From contig NC_088783.1 in assembly GCF_958450345.1 (NCBI RefSeq), forward strand, positions 26,787,701 to 26,851,700: DNA of 64,000 nt. The letters run 5' to 3'. Position 1 is the stretch's first letter. Every line of letters begins with the position of its first letter. The position numbers and the translations under genes are program-made. The notes under the pieces were generated by a model. It saw nothing but the letters and a program-made list of their open reading frames with translations. It ran no database searches and was not told where the DNA came from. Of the stretch, positions 1 to 11,580 are shown one piece after another. This DNA comes from Calliphora vicina. Taxonomy: Eukaryota > Arthropoda > Insecta > Diptera > Calliphoridae.

Positions 1-534
1 GCAAAAGAAATGTATGCAGAAGATCGTATCATGACACTTTCATGCTCCTTCTATCATCAACAGCAGCAGAAGCATCATTATTATTATTTCTGTTCATGCT
101 GCTACTTTTGTTTTATAGGATTTAATGTGGAAAAAGAAAGAAGTAAGAAAAAATTCAATGAAAAAACTTCTAGAGCTGTTTTGTAGTTCACTTAATGCTT
201 TAGTAAAACAGAAAAATAAGAAACTAAATATAAAAGAAAGAAAACTTTAGTAAAATCACATGAAATTTTAAACAAAGTTTTAATTGAATTATTTGTCTAT
301 TAGAAGATGAAGGGAATAAACGAATGTAAGAATGTATGTTAAATAAAGTTAAATCAAATTAAAATCTCATTTGTATATGATAATTAGAACAAATTGTGAT
401 AAAAACTTAATAAAATTCAAACAATCAAAACTGGGTATAACATACATATTCAGATAACAATGACATTTATTGTAGTTAAGGAATTTGTAATGTAATTTTA
501 CTGATAAGTAATTTGTAGTACAGTTGCACTAGGG
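1..534. other. AT-rich non-coding stretch, nothing recognised
   Basis: No open frame of note, no repeat termini and no RNA gene were seen. A short AGC/ATT-type trinucleotide run lies near position 60-95. The stretch ends where a 'gggtggcc' repeat fragment begins. Confidence 0.6.
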
Positions 535-667
535 TGGCCCTTAGTTTACTAATTTCCGATATTCGAGGCTACTAAGGTCTAAAATTGTTCTTCGTCATCT
601 GAAACACAAGTGGTACAAATTTGAATAAAATCGGATAATGTTAGCAAAGTTTGGCTCATGCTGTAAC
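535..667. repeat. Fragment of the 'agggtgg' dispersed repeat
   Basis: Starts with agggtggccct and continues with a 'cta..aggtctaaaatt..gttcttcgtc' pattern. The element at 11309-11580 and the sequence from 55567 open in the same way: a gggtgg-type terminus, then tcgNt/tactcccaag and 'ggtctaaa'. It is a partial copy, and the small MITE at 668-829 interrupts it. Its opposite terminus is not visible here; a lone ggggccaccctaa near 7491 resembles a detached right end. Superfamily unknown. Confidence 0.45.
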
Positions 668-829
668 CATAGGGTAACATAGAGACGACTCGTAATTGTC
701 AAAAACCTAACTCTTGCAACAACAAAACACATACTAGTCAGTGAATTTTGTTGTTGTATCAAACATATGATTTGTTATGTTTTTGTTTGACAAATCGGAG
801 TGTCTCGTCTCTATATATAATTCTCTATG
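668..829. mobile_element. 162-bp palindromic MITE with 8-bp target duplication
   Basis: The ends are inverted copies. The left end begins catagggtaacatagagacg; the right end, reverse-complemented, begins catagagaattatatataga and then gacgag. Internally, gcaacaacaaaa faces ttttgttgttg and cgtaattgtca faces tgacaaatcg. An identical 8-mer, gctgtaac, sits directly outside both ends (660-667 and 830-837). An 8-bp duplication fits hAT-like or P-like non-autonomous elements. There is no coding capacity. Confidence 0.75.
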
Positions 830-944
830 GCTGTAACTATTAACATTTGCGTTTCTAACTCTCATTTAGCGTATATTAGAATCGAAAAGAAATAATTTAA
901 TGTTTTGAAATTTTGCTTAAAAAAAATTTTAAATTTTTAAGAAA

Positions 945-1175
945 ATTTAGCTTATTATTCGAATTTGACAATGATAGCGTATACGAAATATTTAAATTTT
1001 GAACACTTAATATTACTTATACGTCTAAGTTCTTTCTCATGAACGTTAGATTTTTGTTTTCTCCAAAGGAATTAAAATAAACAAGCAAAAAAGATTAAAG
1101 AACCGGAAAATAGCCACACAAATATGCAGAAAAAAGAAGAACTCAAAAGTAAAAGTTTAAATTTATTTTATTGTA
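945..1175. repeat. Diverged direct repeat, copy 1
   Basis: This stretch matches 1845-2035 in the same orientation. Shared landmarks are tagcttatta, a 'tgcgtatacgNaat' block, 'tatacgtctaagtNctttctcatg', and a terminal 'aaNtttaaattNattttattgta'. The offset is about 900 bp. The mariner relic at 1200-1690 lies between the copies. This could be an old segmental duplication or the long terminal parts of an unrecognised element. Confidence 0.5.
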
Positions 1176-1204
1176 TGGATGTAGGACTTAAAAATGCGGC
1201 ATTT

Positions 1205-1690
1205 GAAAGTCGTTTTTTGTTTTTAATAACTTATATGTCATTTTGAATGGTAAATATCTGTCGTTTATTCTTACTTACATTACAGTGTAAACAAAAAAGT
1301 TTTTTCTTGCTTCGAAAATATCGAATTTTGTACCAACAATTCGTCATATGTGGGAAATTTTACTGCAGCAATTTCAAAATTTTTGTGAGCAGCAGGATTC
1401 ATCCAAAAGCAGTGAAATCTGGAGAATTTGAAAGACGATTTTTCATGTCGGAAATGATGTTTAAACGTTATAAAAGAAAATCATGTTAGCACCGAATCAT
1501 TTCTTGCAATGAAACATTTATCTATTATGATAACGCGAAGGGTAAGAGATCGTACATGAAGCCCGGCCATTCAGCCGAATCGACATCAAATCCAAATATT
1601 CATGGCACTCTGTATTTGGTTGAACCAAAATACTATCCCAAAGAACCTGTACCGAAAGAAACTGATTCGTCATAATATTCCATCATGACA
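1205..1690 (+). pseudogene. Mariner (irritans-type) transposase relic
   Basis: The 5' part (1300-1370) is nearly the same as the start of the relic at 43725: cttcgaaa...attttgtac.agcaattcgtNatatg. After a gap, residues RRFF, KRYKRK, HRII, YYDN, KPGH and NPNIHG follow in the order expected for the N-terminal half of the mariner catalytic domain. A stop follows KRKSC. The first catalytic aspartate, normally in a 'GDE' context, reads CNE (D changed to N). The second and third acidic residues are absent. The copy is inactive, truncated at both ends, and has no visible terminal repeats. Confidence 0.75.
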
Positions 1691-1844
1691 AACCTAGGTT
1701 ATATGTTGCAATACCTTTTAAAACTACTGAGAATAAAGTAGTGCGAATATTTTGCCGATTGTACTAAAAATTAGGAAGCAGATCTCATAAGCGCAAAATA
1801 AGGCCATCCTAACACACTCACATTTGCACATTTGACTAAATAAA

Positions 1845-2035
1845 AATAGCTTATTACTATTATTTGTCAATGATTGCGTATACGCAATATTTAGAAATGA
1901 ATGCAACCTAATATTAATTATACGTCTAAGTACTTTCTCATGGTAAAAAAAATGATAAAATATCTACATATTTGCAGAAAAAAAAACATGAAGAAATCAA
2001 AAATAAAAATTTAAATTAATTTTATTGTAATACAA
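1845..2035. repeat. Diverged direct repeat, copy 2
   Basis: Second copy of the 945-1175 repeat, same strand, with scattered substitutions and small indels. See that entry for shared landmarks. Confidence 0.5.
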
Positions 2036-2190
2036 ATTTTTTACAAAGAACAATAAAGTGTTTTTCCAATTTCCAATATGAAAATATCTTTATGTGTTAA
2101 ATAAAATTGTGTATTAAAAAACTTTATAAAAATAAATTTCATGACAAAAATTATTTTTAATTTTAAGACGGACAAAACGACGAACAAGGT

Positions 2191-3360
2191 TAGACCTATT
2201 GGATAATTCAGTAATTCAGACACAATTTTTCAAGAAGATCGGTCAAGAACTCTCGGAGTTAGAGGGGTTCAAAATTTGACATTTTGGCCAAACATGTGGT
2301 TTTTCTCATCCATGTAACTTATTATCTATTGTTCTTAGCAAAATGTGTCCCAAATAGTTTAGATAGCAATTTCTTCAATCTTTTGAAAAAAATATAGAAA
2401 AAAAAAATTTTAATATTTTTTTTCCGAAATCAAAAACTTTTTGATTTTTTTTTTCAAAATGGTCCATTTTTTATTAATATAAAGCTTAGATATTTTCCTT
2501 GAGGACTTGAAAAATATTTATAAAAAATAAAAAAATTTTATTATTTTTTTCCGATCAAAAACTTTTCCGATTTTTGTTTTCAAAATGGGTCCTTGAGAAC
2601 CTATTTGGTCGCTTAGTGGGTTGCGAGTTCGATATCTATCAAAAAAAATGTTTTGTAACTCAAAACATGGAATTTTTGACTTATTTTTGCAATGATGATG
2701 ACTTTGATGACTTTTTTGACAAAAAAAAATCAAAAATTGTATATCTTGAGTTAAAAAACATTTATTTTGCTATATATCCTACTCGCATCCCACTAAACAA
2801 CCAAGTAGGTCTTAAAGGAATAGACCCAAGCTTTCTTTTGAGCAAAACAATTTTTGATTTTGCAAAAAAAGTCAAAAATTGCATTTTTGAGTTTTTTTTT
2901 GATAGATATCGAACTTTCATCCCACTAAGCGACCAAATAGGTCGGAAAAGTTTTTGATCGGAAAAAAATAATAAAATTTTTTTATTTTTTATAAATATTT
3001 TTCAAGTCCTCAAGGAAAATATCTAAGCTTTATATTAATAAAAAATGGACCATTTTGAAAAAAAAAATCAAAAAGTTTTTGATTTCGGAAAAAAAATATT
3101 AAAATTTTTTTTTTCTATATTTTTTTCAAAAGATTGAAGAAATTGCTATCTAAACTATTTGGGACACATTTTGCTAAGAACAATAGATAATAAGTTACAT
3201 GGATGAGAAAAATCATATGTTTGGCAAAAATGTATAATTTTTACCCCCTCTAACTCCAAGAGTTAGATCTTGTTGAAAAATTGTGTCCGAATTACTATCC
3301 TATAGGTCTAATCGGGAGTCATCGATTTTAAAAGTTGGTTCACTTGACGTGAAATCCCCC
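2191..3360. mobile_element. 1.17 kb fold-back (long inverted-repeat) element, copy 1
   Basis: The arms at about 2191-2571 and 2940-3310 are near-perfect inverted copies. For example, aagcttagatattttccttg at the left faces caaggaaaatatctaagctt at the right, and aaaatgtgtcccaaatag faces ctatttgggacacatttt. A second inverted pair continues inwards: acctatttggtcgcttagtg near 2590 faces cactaagcgaccaaataggt near 2924. The right end continues to ttcacttgacgtgaaatccccc (3360), while the matching outer left end is missing. No transposase was found. A related copy lies at 20700-22168. Confidence 0.85.
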
Positions 3361-4880
3361 ATATATATGTATGTTGTGGGATCTACAACAAATATTCGAT
3401 GCCTGGTTGTGGGTAAAAAAACTCAAATGCAATATTTTCATTAAAAAAGTAATAGTCGACGTTCAGCAAACTTTTTGCTTGAAAAACAGCCACACGAATT
3501 GAAAACAAAATATGTATCCCCCCAGTTGTAATACCACTTCATCTTTGCAACTTTTTGCAACCCCATCCAACCAATCTAAATTCTCTTACAACAGTAATAA
3601 CCAAATTGTGGTAAATGTTATTTTAGTAAACCTCTGGTTTTTGCGGTTTTGCAATACGAGAATACAGCAAAAACACTAATGAACAAAAAATCAAAAACCA
3701 AAGACTCTACTAGTAAGTGCACTCTTTGTTGCTACAAAAACATAAAAACACAAAAACTAAAATGCAATAATAACAAGAGCTGTTTGGCTATAAATATTTA
3801 ATAAATGCCACAGACACACTTCACATTCACACACAAAAATATATTTTTCATAAACCACATACATACATCACACCATCATCACTAACTACCGCACACACTC
3901 TCAGTTGGACAAGTAAGAACTCTAATGAATAATACAACAACTACAGCAATAGATAGATGGATAGATAGGAGGTGACATTAATATTTAATTTGTTAAATGA
4001 TTTTAAGTGCAAACAGGCCTTATTATGAAAATTTCATGTGACACTTAACACCAGGACTAGGACACCAATAGCAACAACAAAAACAAAACCAACAGCAGTA
4101 ACTACAACAATAACCTTTAACTAGAACACATTATATTAAATATTTATTTCAACACAATTTACTCTTGCTGCTGTTGTTGTTGCTTTAAATTACTTTAAAT
4201 TTAATTTTATTAAAATTGTGCCCAAAATCTCAATTTCAGTGTAAAAATAAAGTATAGGCAAATACTAAGTTAAATTTGAGTATAGCTCCTAGGTGGTAAT
4301 TAGTAATTAGCTGAAAACTGTTTTCTTTTTTCATTGTATTTTTACAAACAAACAAAATTTAAAGCATCTAAAATACACAACTTTTTCCAAAATTCGTGGA
4401 GCCATATATTTTGATTATTGGTATTATGCTTTCTTGCACTCTACATCAGGAGGATTACTTATTATAGTTTAATTTAAATAAATTTAAGATTTCAATGATA
4501 TTTACCACAGCTTTTTAATTCATTTAAAGTTATTACAGATATAAATATTGGAAAAAGTTTTCGAGGATCTCATGTATTTTTGTAAGAGAAATTTAAAATT
4601 TTTTGGGAAATCATCCATATTTATTATAACTCATAACTATAATGAATCGTAGGTATAACATAAACCCTTAGACTTTTGTCAGAATCTTCCGGTGCAGGAT
4701 ATATGTTTGGGCTTACTTGATTAACGAATAATAAAATAAATTATTGTAAATAAGTTATTATATTTAATTATAGGTTTTCCATTTCCCCATAATGTACAAT
4801 AACGTCATTATAGACCTATAATTTTCTTATTTACAAAAATATACATTGTCTTCCGTATAATTATAGTCCAATAAATTATA
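3361..4880. other. AT-rich non-coding stretch with simple repeats
   Basis: No gene was recognised. It contains a short GATA-type run at 3953-3970, CAA/CAG-rich segments near 4070-4110, and a ctgctgttgttgttgctt run near 4167. Confidence 0.6.
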
Positions 4881-5112
4881 TTTTACATTTCTACTTACGA
4901 ATGTATAGTAGGATGGCCCCGTTTATATGGAGGCTAAATAAGATTCCGATATGCAGGTAAAAAAACATGGTTGTGGTAAATATATTCTGATAGCAACATT
5001 TTATGAACGATTTATGATTGTAGTCCAAACATATAGTGATCATTACAAGTGTCATAAAATACCATATTATGATCAAATATAGTCGTAATATCATTGTCAT
5101 ATACTACATTTA

Positions 5113-5545
5113 TACGTAGCCTATTCGCAAATAAAAATTATTTGCATTTAACTATCTCACTGTTTATAAGTCGGAAAATTTTTGTTTTTGTGTGATGCCG
5201 GATGGTAAACTTAAATAATTTGGTAGTAATGTTTTTGAACAAAATATGATAAATTTTTTATTTTTTTTAAATGCAAAAATGATAGAATCAAAAATTCATA
5301 TTTGTTTTGCAATCCAAGTAATGCAAAAACACAATGAAATATTTTAAAAACGTCTTAATAAACTAAAAACGTTAAAACATATGGCAATGCTTAAAATCTT
5401 ATTTGCAAATAGTGTCGTTAATCAGGAATTGTTTTCGTGAGTTAGCTATTCGCAAATAAAAAAATAATTCACTGTTTATGTGGCAAATTTTTCTAAATGC
5501 AATATTTTTATTTGCGAATAAGCCGTGCGTATAAACGTAGTAATA
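5113..5545. mobile_element. Possible short inverted-repeat element ('attcgcaaataaaaa' ends)
   Basis: Near 5113 the sequence reads tacgtagcctattcgcaaat, then aaaaattatttgcatt. Near 5545, in opposite orientation, it reads aatgcaatatttttatttgc, then gaataagccgtgcgta. A further internal copy of 'attcgcaaataaaaa...attcactgtttat' lies at 5448-5480, in the same orientation as the left end. No target duplication was identified, so the limits are approximate. Confidence 0.5.
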
Positions 5546-5936
5546 CATGATCATAATATGATTTAAAGTAATAATATTATGATCCAAAGCGATCATAAGT
5601 ATCATCATATTGTCATTAAAAGTTATTCTTGGGAATACAAAATTTAATTTGAATAGTTTTTTGTTTTAGTGTAATAAATTATTAATAAATTCACTGAAAT
5701 TTATTGTTGTTCGCTTTAGGAAAGTTAAAGGTATTATAGAAATAAAAAAATTGAGTGAATGATAATTAAAAACATTCAAACTTTACTTGTAGAAATATCA
5801 CAGCTTAAACAAACACCAGTAATTAAAACTAATACAAAAGCATTCTATAAATGCTGAGAACCAACTTTTATTAAAAGTAAACATATTTTGTTAGCATCTT
5901 AAACATATTATGAATTACATGTATGTTTAAATAATT

Positions 5937-6189
5937 GGGGGATTCAAACGGTCTGCTATTAGGTCGTATTGTCATAATGTCGTAAAATATTTTTTTTGTT
6001 TAAACAAATTCTTGTTGTGCTGCAAACAAAAAAAGTGTTGTTTTATGACAAACCAATAAAGATAGTTCTAAAAGTCTTATTAGTTTATAACTTTTTTGTT
6101 TGAAACTCAACAAAAATTTATTTAAACTAAAAAAAATATTTTATGACATTATGACAATACGACCTAATAGCAGACAGTTTGAATCCCCC
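5937..6189. mobile_element. 253-bp MITE with ~68-bp terminal inverted repeats
   Basis: The left terminus is gggggattcaaacggtctgc and continues tattaggtcgtattgtcata. The right terminus is its near-perfect inverse, ending cagacagtttgaatccccc. Match continues through 'atgacattatgacaatacgac' for about 68 bp, and only about 120 bp lies between the arms. There is no coding capacity. The target duplication is uncertain because the flanks are AT-rich. Confidence 0.8.
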
Positions 6190-6639
6190 AAATATTGCAT
6201 AATATATTTGTATAGTTATCATTCTTAAGTTGTCTGAAAAATAATTATGTTTCAGTAAATCACACTCAGATTTATAATTGCCATGAACATAGAAATTAAA
6301 ATATCATTGAATACTTAATAGCTACGAAGGAACGACGTTGTGCACATAGTCGAGACAGTGTTTGTGTTTTGTGTGGTGAAAATTTCGCTGCATATTTCAA
6401 ATATTTTAAAATTAATATTTCCAATCAAGACAAATAATGGGTGCCAAATACTGTTGTTAAAACTGTGCTGTATCTTTGCGGCAATGGTAAAGTGGTAAAA
6501 TATCCGCTCTTAAAGATATACGAGTAATGGTGAAACGATATCAAGGAAGATGGAACCACCATATGATGGCAGATTACTGGTGGAATATTTGTCGGAATCC
6601 TAGGCTCTTTCTTCATGAAAATCCAATAAGTATAACAAC

Positions 6640-6925
6640 AGTCATTGATAACACTGACCAACAGCATTTTTGTAATAGAATAGTGACCCTATAATTATGA
6701 AAGGACAAGTTGAGTAAATAATTTTGTAGTATAAACCAGCTGATCTGAGTGTTTTTTACAGTGGGTCAAAGTTTTAAGTTTTTAATTTTATACTAAATGA
6801 AAAAATGTTGGAGAGAATTCTTACTGTCAGAGTTATATTGTGAACTTTGATGGGGATAATTTTTGTGGAAGATCTTAACCCTCTATGTCTTCTCGTTAGA
6901 GGCTAAATTGTAAATTAGGCTTTCT
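6640..6925. repeat. Dispersed repeat 'gataacactg...ttaaccctcta', copy 1
   Basis: Shares an ordered series of blocks with 8165-8475: 'taacactgNccaaca', 'aNtataattNtgaaagg', 'ttgagta.atNattttgtag', 'gctgNtctga', 'gagagaattNttactgtca' and 'ttaaccctcta..tNctctc'. The last block also resembles 42705-42735 in the long hairpin element. No ends are defined. Confidence 0.6.
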
Positions 6926-8164
6926 ACGCTTAATTAGCAAAATTACACACTACTTTGGGTTTCACATTTTTTTAAAACATCGCCAAATTCGAATGAGATA
7001 TTTAGGTTTATTTATTTATTTTTTATTTTGCTAGATTATATTTTTCGTTGTTTAGATGTGGCGGACCTACGATGGGTCGAGTTTATTTAAAAATATCAGT
7101 TACACTTGTGATAAAATTGCGAATAAAATAAAAACACCTTGCTAAAAGTTATCTTGTCCCCACTGTTCCAATCTAAAAGTTACAATTTGTTGAACAGTTG
7201 AATAATAATTTTAAATTATTATATGCAAAAATTTAAACAACTTTAAAATTTACAAAAGTTCGAATATGTGTGGATAAACATAATAATTTTAGATATGGCA
7301 TTGAAAGCGATTTTCAAAGACTTTTCACATGATATTAATATTTCATCTGATTTTTTTTTTCAAGAAAAATTAAACAAATCTTAAAAACTGCAAAAAACCA
7401 CAGCTTTATCCTTCGGACGTTAGTCAAACATTTTGAAAAGCGAATGAATTAAACTTTTATTTTTGTTAATAACATCCACAACTTATTTTGGGGCCACCCT
7501 AAGTTAAGTAAGCATGTACGTTTACATTGAAAATCGGTGAACACCGAGTAGTTTCAGTAGTTTTTGCTTAAACATCATTGTAAGCAAGTAAATAACAATT
7601 ATTTTTGTGTACTTTACGTAAATTTACGAGTCTGTTTTAATGTACATTTGTGTTCATGAGTGTTTTTGTAAACACAGAGAGAATTTAATGTTCAAGTAAA
7701 TGTTTTTAACTGCCTGTTAAAAATCGTGCTTTTTTCACTTAGTGGTGATATTGTGACCACCAGCTCGTATGAAAATGCCACCAGACAACAAAGTTCTCAT
7801 ACATCATACAGATACAAACACACACAACAGGTAGTCTCAGGTAAAATCAATTAGCATAATGGTAATACTGTTGTTGTTGCTTGCCTACACACTAATTGCA
7901 GTTGTGTGTAAGCAAGGAAATGTTTGCACACTTGTTAGTTCTGCTGTTTTGCTAAAAATGATTTTATTTTATCGTGGCTTGAAAATAGTTATTTATTTTC
8001 GTTTACATCTCTGTGGAATATTTAAATACAAGGTGGGCGAATTATTTTTAGTTGTAAATAATGTAATATTTCTGATGATATTATGTTGTACTAAACATTC
8101 TTTATGTCAGGTCAGGGCTAACACTATACATATAGAATTTCGGGAACTTACTAAACACCTTATA

Positions 8165-8475
8165 TATATCAAGTTCTTAATAACACTGTCCAACAAATTG
8201 AGACTTTTTGATTGGAACAGACTAGCGACAATATAATTCTGAAAGGGCATATTGAGTAGATCATTTTTGTAGAATAAACAAGTAGTCAAGCTGGTCTGAA
8301 TTTTTTTTAAAGTGGGTTATTTTTTGATCGAAGGGAGCATTATACTAACTGAAAAAAATGTTATAAGTTAATGTCTGAGAGAATTGTTACTGTCATATTG
8401 TGGAATTTTATGGGGAACATTTTAATGAAAGATTTTAACCCTCTAGCTCCTCTCTTTAGGGGTTAATTCAACCCT
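8165..8475. repeat. Dispersed repeat 'gataacactg...ttaaccctcta', copy 2
   Basis: Second copy, same orientation, about 1.5 kb downstream of the first and diverged by substitutions and indels. The 8 kb open frames overlapping it have no recognisable protein similarity. Confidence 0.6.
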
Positions 8476-8657
8476 TTTGTCGAGAAAATCAAAAAAGTGC
8501 TTTTTAGAAGAAAGTAATTGTGTTTAAATGGCACACGGGGAATACATAAATTTTCTACAAATTTACAGCAATTCTATAAGTGTTTGAAAATATCGTGTTA
8601 TATTCCTGATGATCAGCAACCAACAAAATAAATACCTTAAATTGTTAAAAATTTTAA

Positions 8658-8797
8658 CTGCCTGTTTCTTTAATTGCGAACGAACATTTTCGTTCGTATT
8701 TTATATTGAAAATAACAAAAAAAAAATTAAATTTATTTGTTGTTTTCAATTTAAAATACGAAAGAAAACGTTCGTTGGCATTTAAAGAAACAGGCAG
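8658..8797. mobile_element. 140-bp palindromic MITE, TAA target duplication
   Basis: The left arm is ctgcctgtttctttaattgc followed by gaacgaacNttttcgttcg. The right arm is the inverse, ending ttaaagaaacaggcag. TAA flanks both sides (8655-8657 and 8798-8800). A 3-bp TWA duplication is the usual mark of PIF/Harbinger-type elements. The whole unit would fold into one hairpin. Confidence 0.75.
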
Positions 8798-8933
8798 TAA
8801 ATGGTTTTGTCAATATTTTATTTAAAGCTATATTATCGTTTTGAATAATAATCGGTTAATTTTGATTTCACTTGTTATACATGCTATTTCGCCAAGAAGT
8901 TTACATTAATTATTTAAAGGCTACACAGAGAAA

Positions 8934-9170
8934 ACAAATTCGTGATAGCAACTGAATTTGTTGCCAATCGAATGATTCTAACTTTGTGACCGAATTTTAT
9001 AGTTGTGGCTATAGAATTTTATAAGGGGTAACAAAAGTTTGGTTGCTTTAATCGAAATTCTTCTTTGTCAACTGTTTTTCTGTTGATAGAATCGAAAAAT
9101 TCTATGTGTACAACCGAATCATTCGATTGGCAACAAATTCGGTTGCTATCACGAATCTGTATTCTCTGTG
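8934..9170. mobile_element. 237-bp palindromic MITE, TA target site
   Basis: The left arm is cacagagaaaacaaattcgt, then gatagcaactgaatttgttg. The right arm is its inverse, ending cacgaatctgtattctctgtg. TA flanks each end, as for Tc1/mariner-type elements. The arms extend about 55 bp (caatcgaatgattc / gaatcattcgattg). No coding sequence is present. Confidence 0.75.
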
Positions 9171-9449
9171 TATATAAGTGCCCAAAATCTTGTTATTCTA
9201 ATTTATATTGGATTTAATCTGCAAGTTAGAAGCTGTTAGTACAAACCTATTGTAAGTTTGAAACCCAATTTTCTAATGTTAGACTTTTAAATCATCATAA
9301 TGTTAAGATGTGAAACATTAGTAACATTAGATTTCGTATTCATAGGTTTTTGTTTTGATGGTCTGATCACTGATCTCTGATTTTTTTATTTCAATACCCA
9401 AAATAATTCAGTTTCAACTATTCTCCAAAATGTTTGATTTTCCTCTTAT

Positions 9450-9695
9450 AAAATAGGGTAGAAGAGGGACCATCCGCCACTTTTTTTATTCCCGCTCTCT
9501 TTTAAAACGATAAAAGATATTCTTAAATTTGTTCATGTTTCAAATAGTCCTCATTTAATTTTTCTTCTAATATTTTTGTTTAATATTTACATATTGACGG
9601 CGATATCGCCCCACCCATGGGGGAAATACCTCAAGGGGATGGGGCAGAAGTAAAATAAAACAAACACTTATAAATACAACGTACGACACTCAATA
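9450..9695. other. Unassigned stretch with a locally GC-richer patch
   Basis: Contains agggtagaagagggaccatc near 9466 and a GC-richer patch at 9598-9650 (gacggcgatatcgccccacc). It looks like part of an old element, but no termini or protein similarity were found. Confidence 0.3.
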
Positions 9696-10911
9696 TTAGA
9701 CACGAACCGGAAGATATACGTCTGAAACAATAAATTAAATAGAGAAAAAATGCGTTTTCAGTTTTTAATTTCGTGATCCTGTTTTCTTTTAAAAGGACTT
9801 CAAATTTTCAGAAGAGTATAGTTTTAAAAAAATGTTTTAAAATACTTCTGATCATCCTACTATATCAAGTTTGGTGTCAAATGCTCAAGAAGAGTTGTTA
9901 ACTATTTCGTATTATTTCTATTTTATCCTGTAAGGATCAAAATATGTCAAAAATGTCCTTTAAAATTTTTATGGACACTGACATATTTCAAAGATTTATG
10001 TATATTAATGACATTTTCGAGAATGTTGCTTATATGGGAGCTATGGAATAGTGTTGACCGACCGTCACGAAATTTGGTCGAGAGAGTCCGGCTTACATAA
10101 AACTTAATTGTGCTGAATTTGGTTTCAATATGTTTATAATTAAGATATTTATGAGAGCTTAACTATTTTCAAATAGGCCAATTGTATGGGGGCTAGGATA
10201 AATAATGGGCTAATTCTAACCAAATTCAATAGCCTTTGTCGTTAGGGTAATATAAAGGTTTGTGCCAAATTTTGTCGAATTATCTTTATTCCTGCGACCT
10301 GTAGTTTGATTACAAGGTTTACATGGATGGACGGACAGACGGACGGACATCGCTTAGTCGACTCAGAAAGTGATCCTGAGCAGATTGGTGTACTTTAAGA
10401 TGGGTGTTGGGACAACATTTTTGCATGTTGCAAACAACAGCCCTAACGCATTATACCTCCCCCACTATGGTGGTGTAGTTTATAAACATGCACTTTTCTT
10501 AATAAAATTTGTTTGTGTACTCCTTTCATCCTTTATATACATAAAGGATGAAATTTTGACATTTAGTATAGAATATTTGGGTCTTTAACGCACTATTTTT
10601 TTAAAAGGAATTTATTGGCAATCTTAAAGGATATTAAAGGATAAACATTATAAAGGACATTTTGGAAATTTTTTGATCCTTACAGGATAAAATAAAGATA
10701 ATACAAAATATTTTACAACTCTTCTTGTGCTTTTGACATACAATTTGTCATTGTTAGAATAGCAGGAGTATTTTTAAATATTTTTTGAAAAATGTACTTC
10801 TTTGAAACCTTAAAGGCCTTAAAAAAGCATACAGGATCACGAAATGAAAAACTGAAAACACAGTTTTTCTCCATTACAGTTTTAGGTGTATATCATCCGG
10901 TTCGTATCTAA
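9696..10911. mobile_element. 1.2 kb inverted-repeat element with family A in the centre
   Basis: The left end is ttagacacgaaccggaagat. The right end, inverted, is ttagatacgaaccggatgat. The arms extend about 260 bp; landmarks are 'ttttcagtttttNatttcgtgatcctg', 'atgctcaagaagagttgtta' facing 'acaactcttcttgtgctttt', and 'ttttatcctgtaaggatcaa' facing 'ttgatccttacaggataaaa'. The loop holds a family A copy (10021-10486). Target duplication is not evident and no transposase is visible. Confidence 0.7.
10021..10486 (-). repeat. Dispersed fly repeat family A, copy 1
   Basis: Contains 'tatgggagctatg', 'ggcttacataaaacttaatt', 'gagtccggcttac', the 'ggacggacagacggacgg' run, 'gactcagaaagtgatcctga' and 'ccactatggtggtgta', all shared with 57291-58092 in the opposite orientation. 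The family looks non-autonomous and has no clear termini of its own. Similar sequences are widespread in fly genomes (general knowledge, not looked up). Confidence 0.75.
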
Positions 10912-11308
10912 CGAATTTTTTCTCTATTTGTCGGACGGTGTTATATATACAGACATGATGATAACCAATAGTTATGTGTCTTAAAATGACACAGGACATT
11001 ATAATAATTGTGATTTACATTATAAACTGTAGGAGGTTCCGATTTTACCAGATTTCTATATTATATTTAAGGATTTCCTTACAGTTCATCATAAATATTT
11101 TATTACATAAAAGTAGATATTTTGAAATAATTTAAAAGTTAAATAAAATATATCTTTAACAAGTATATATCACTTTCTGTGCGAAAATTTAGCAAACTTA
11201 TCTTTAAACAAACGCTACAATACATTAACAATGCTGCAACCCAGTGCGTCCTTCAGACAAAGAGACGTGCAAAACATACTAAAACGAATCATCTACGTGA
11301 ATATACAT

Positions 11309-11580
11309 TAGGGTGGTTCTCATTTGGCTCTTTTCAGAATTTCGCTAGTCCCAAGGTCTAAATTTATTATACGTTGTCTTAAAATCAAATGCTGGAGATG
11401 TGAGCAAAATCGGATACCTTTTATAGGTTGCACATTTTATTTGAAATATTGAGTTTTGGATCAAAGTAGCAATATTTTCCAAAAAATTAAATTAATTTGT
11501 ATCCGTGTTTAGAAGATAGAGAACCATTTTGATCTTGGAAGCTTGAACAATTTTAAAACAACAAAACAAGATCCACCCTA
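11309..11580. mobile_element. 272-bp MITE with tagggtgg ends
   Basis: The left end is tagggtggttct and the right end is agatccaccc, then ta. These are inverted with one mismatch over the terminal 12 bp. ATT occurs at both borders when the terminus is taken as AGGGTGG, so the duplication is uncertain. The interior includes 'gtcccaaggtctaaattt', linking it to the fragments at 535 and 55567. An open frame runs across its left boundary and is judged meaningless. Confidence 0.65.

Noticed and set aside
2230..3330. CRISPR-like or regularly spaced repeat array
   Set aside because: The repeats are long inverted arms of a eukaryotic element, not short direct repeats with unique spacers; the window is clearly eukaryotic.
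7859..8236. 125-codon frame as a membrane protein gene
   Set aside because: Hydrophobic by virtue of T-rich DNA; its second half overlaps a dispersed repeat shared with 6640-6925, and there is no recognisable domain.
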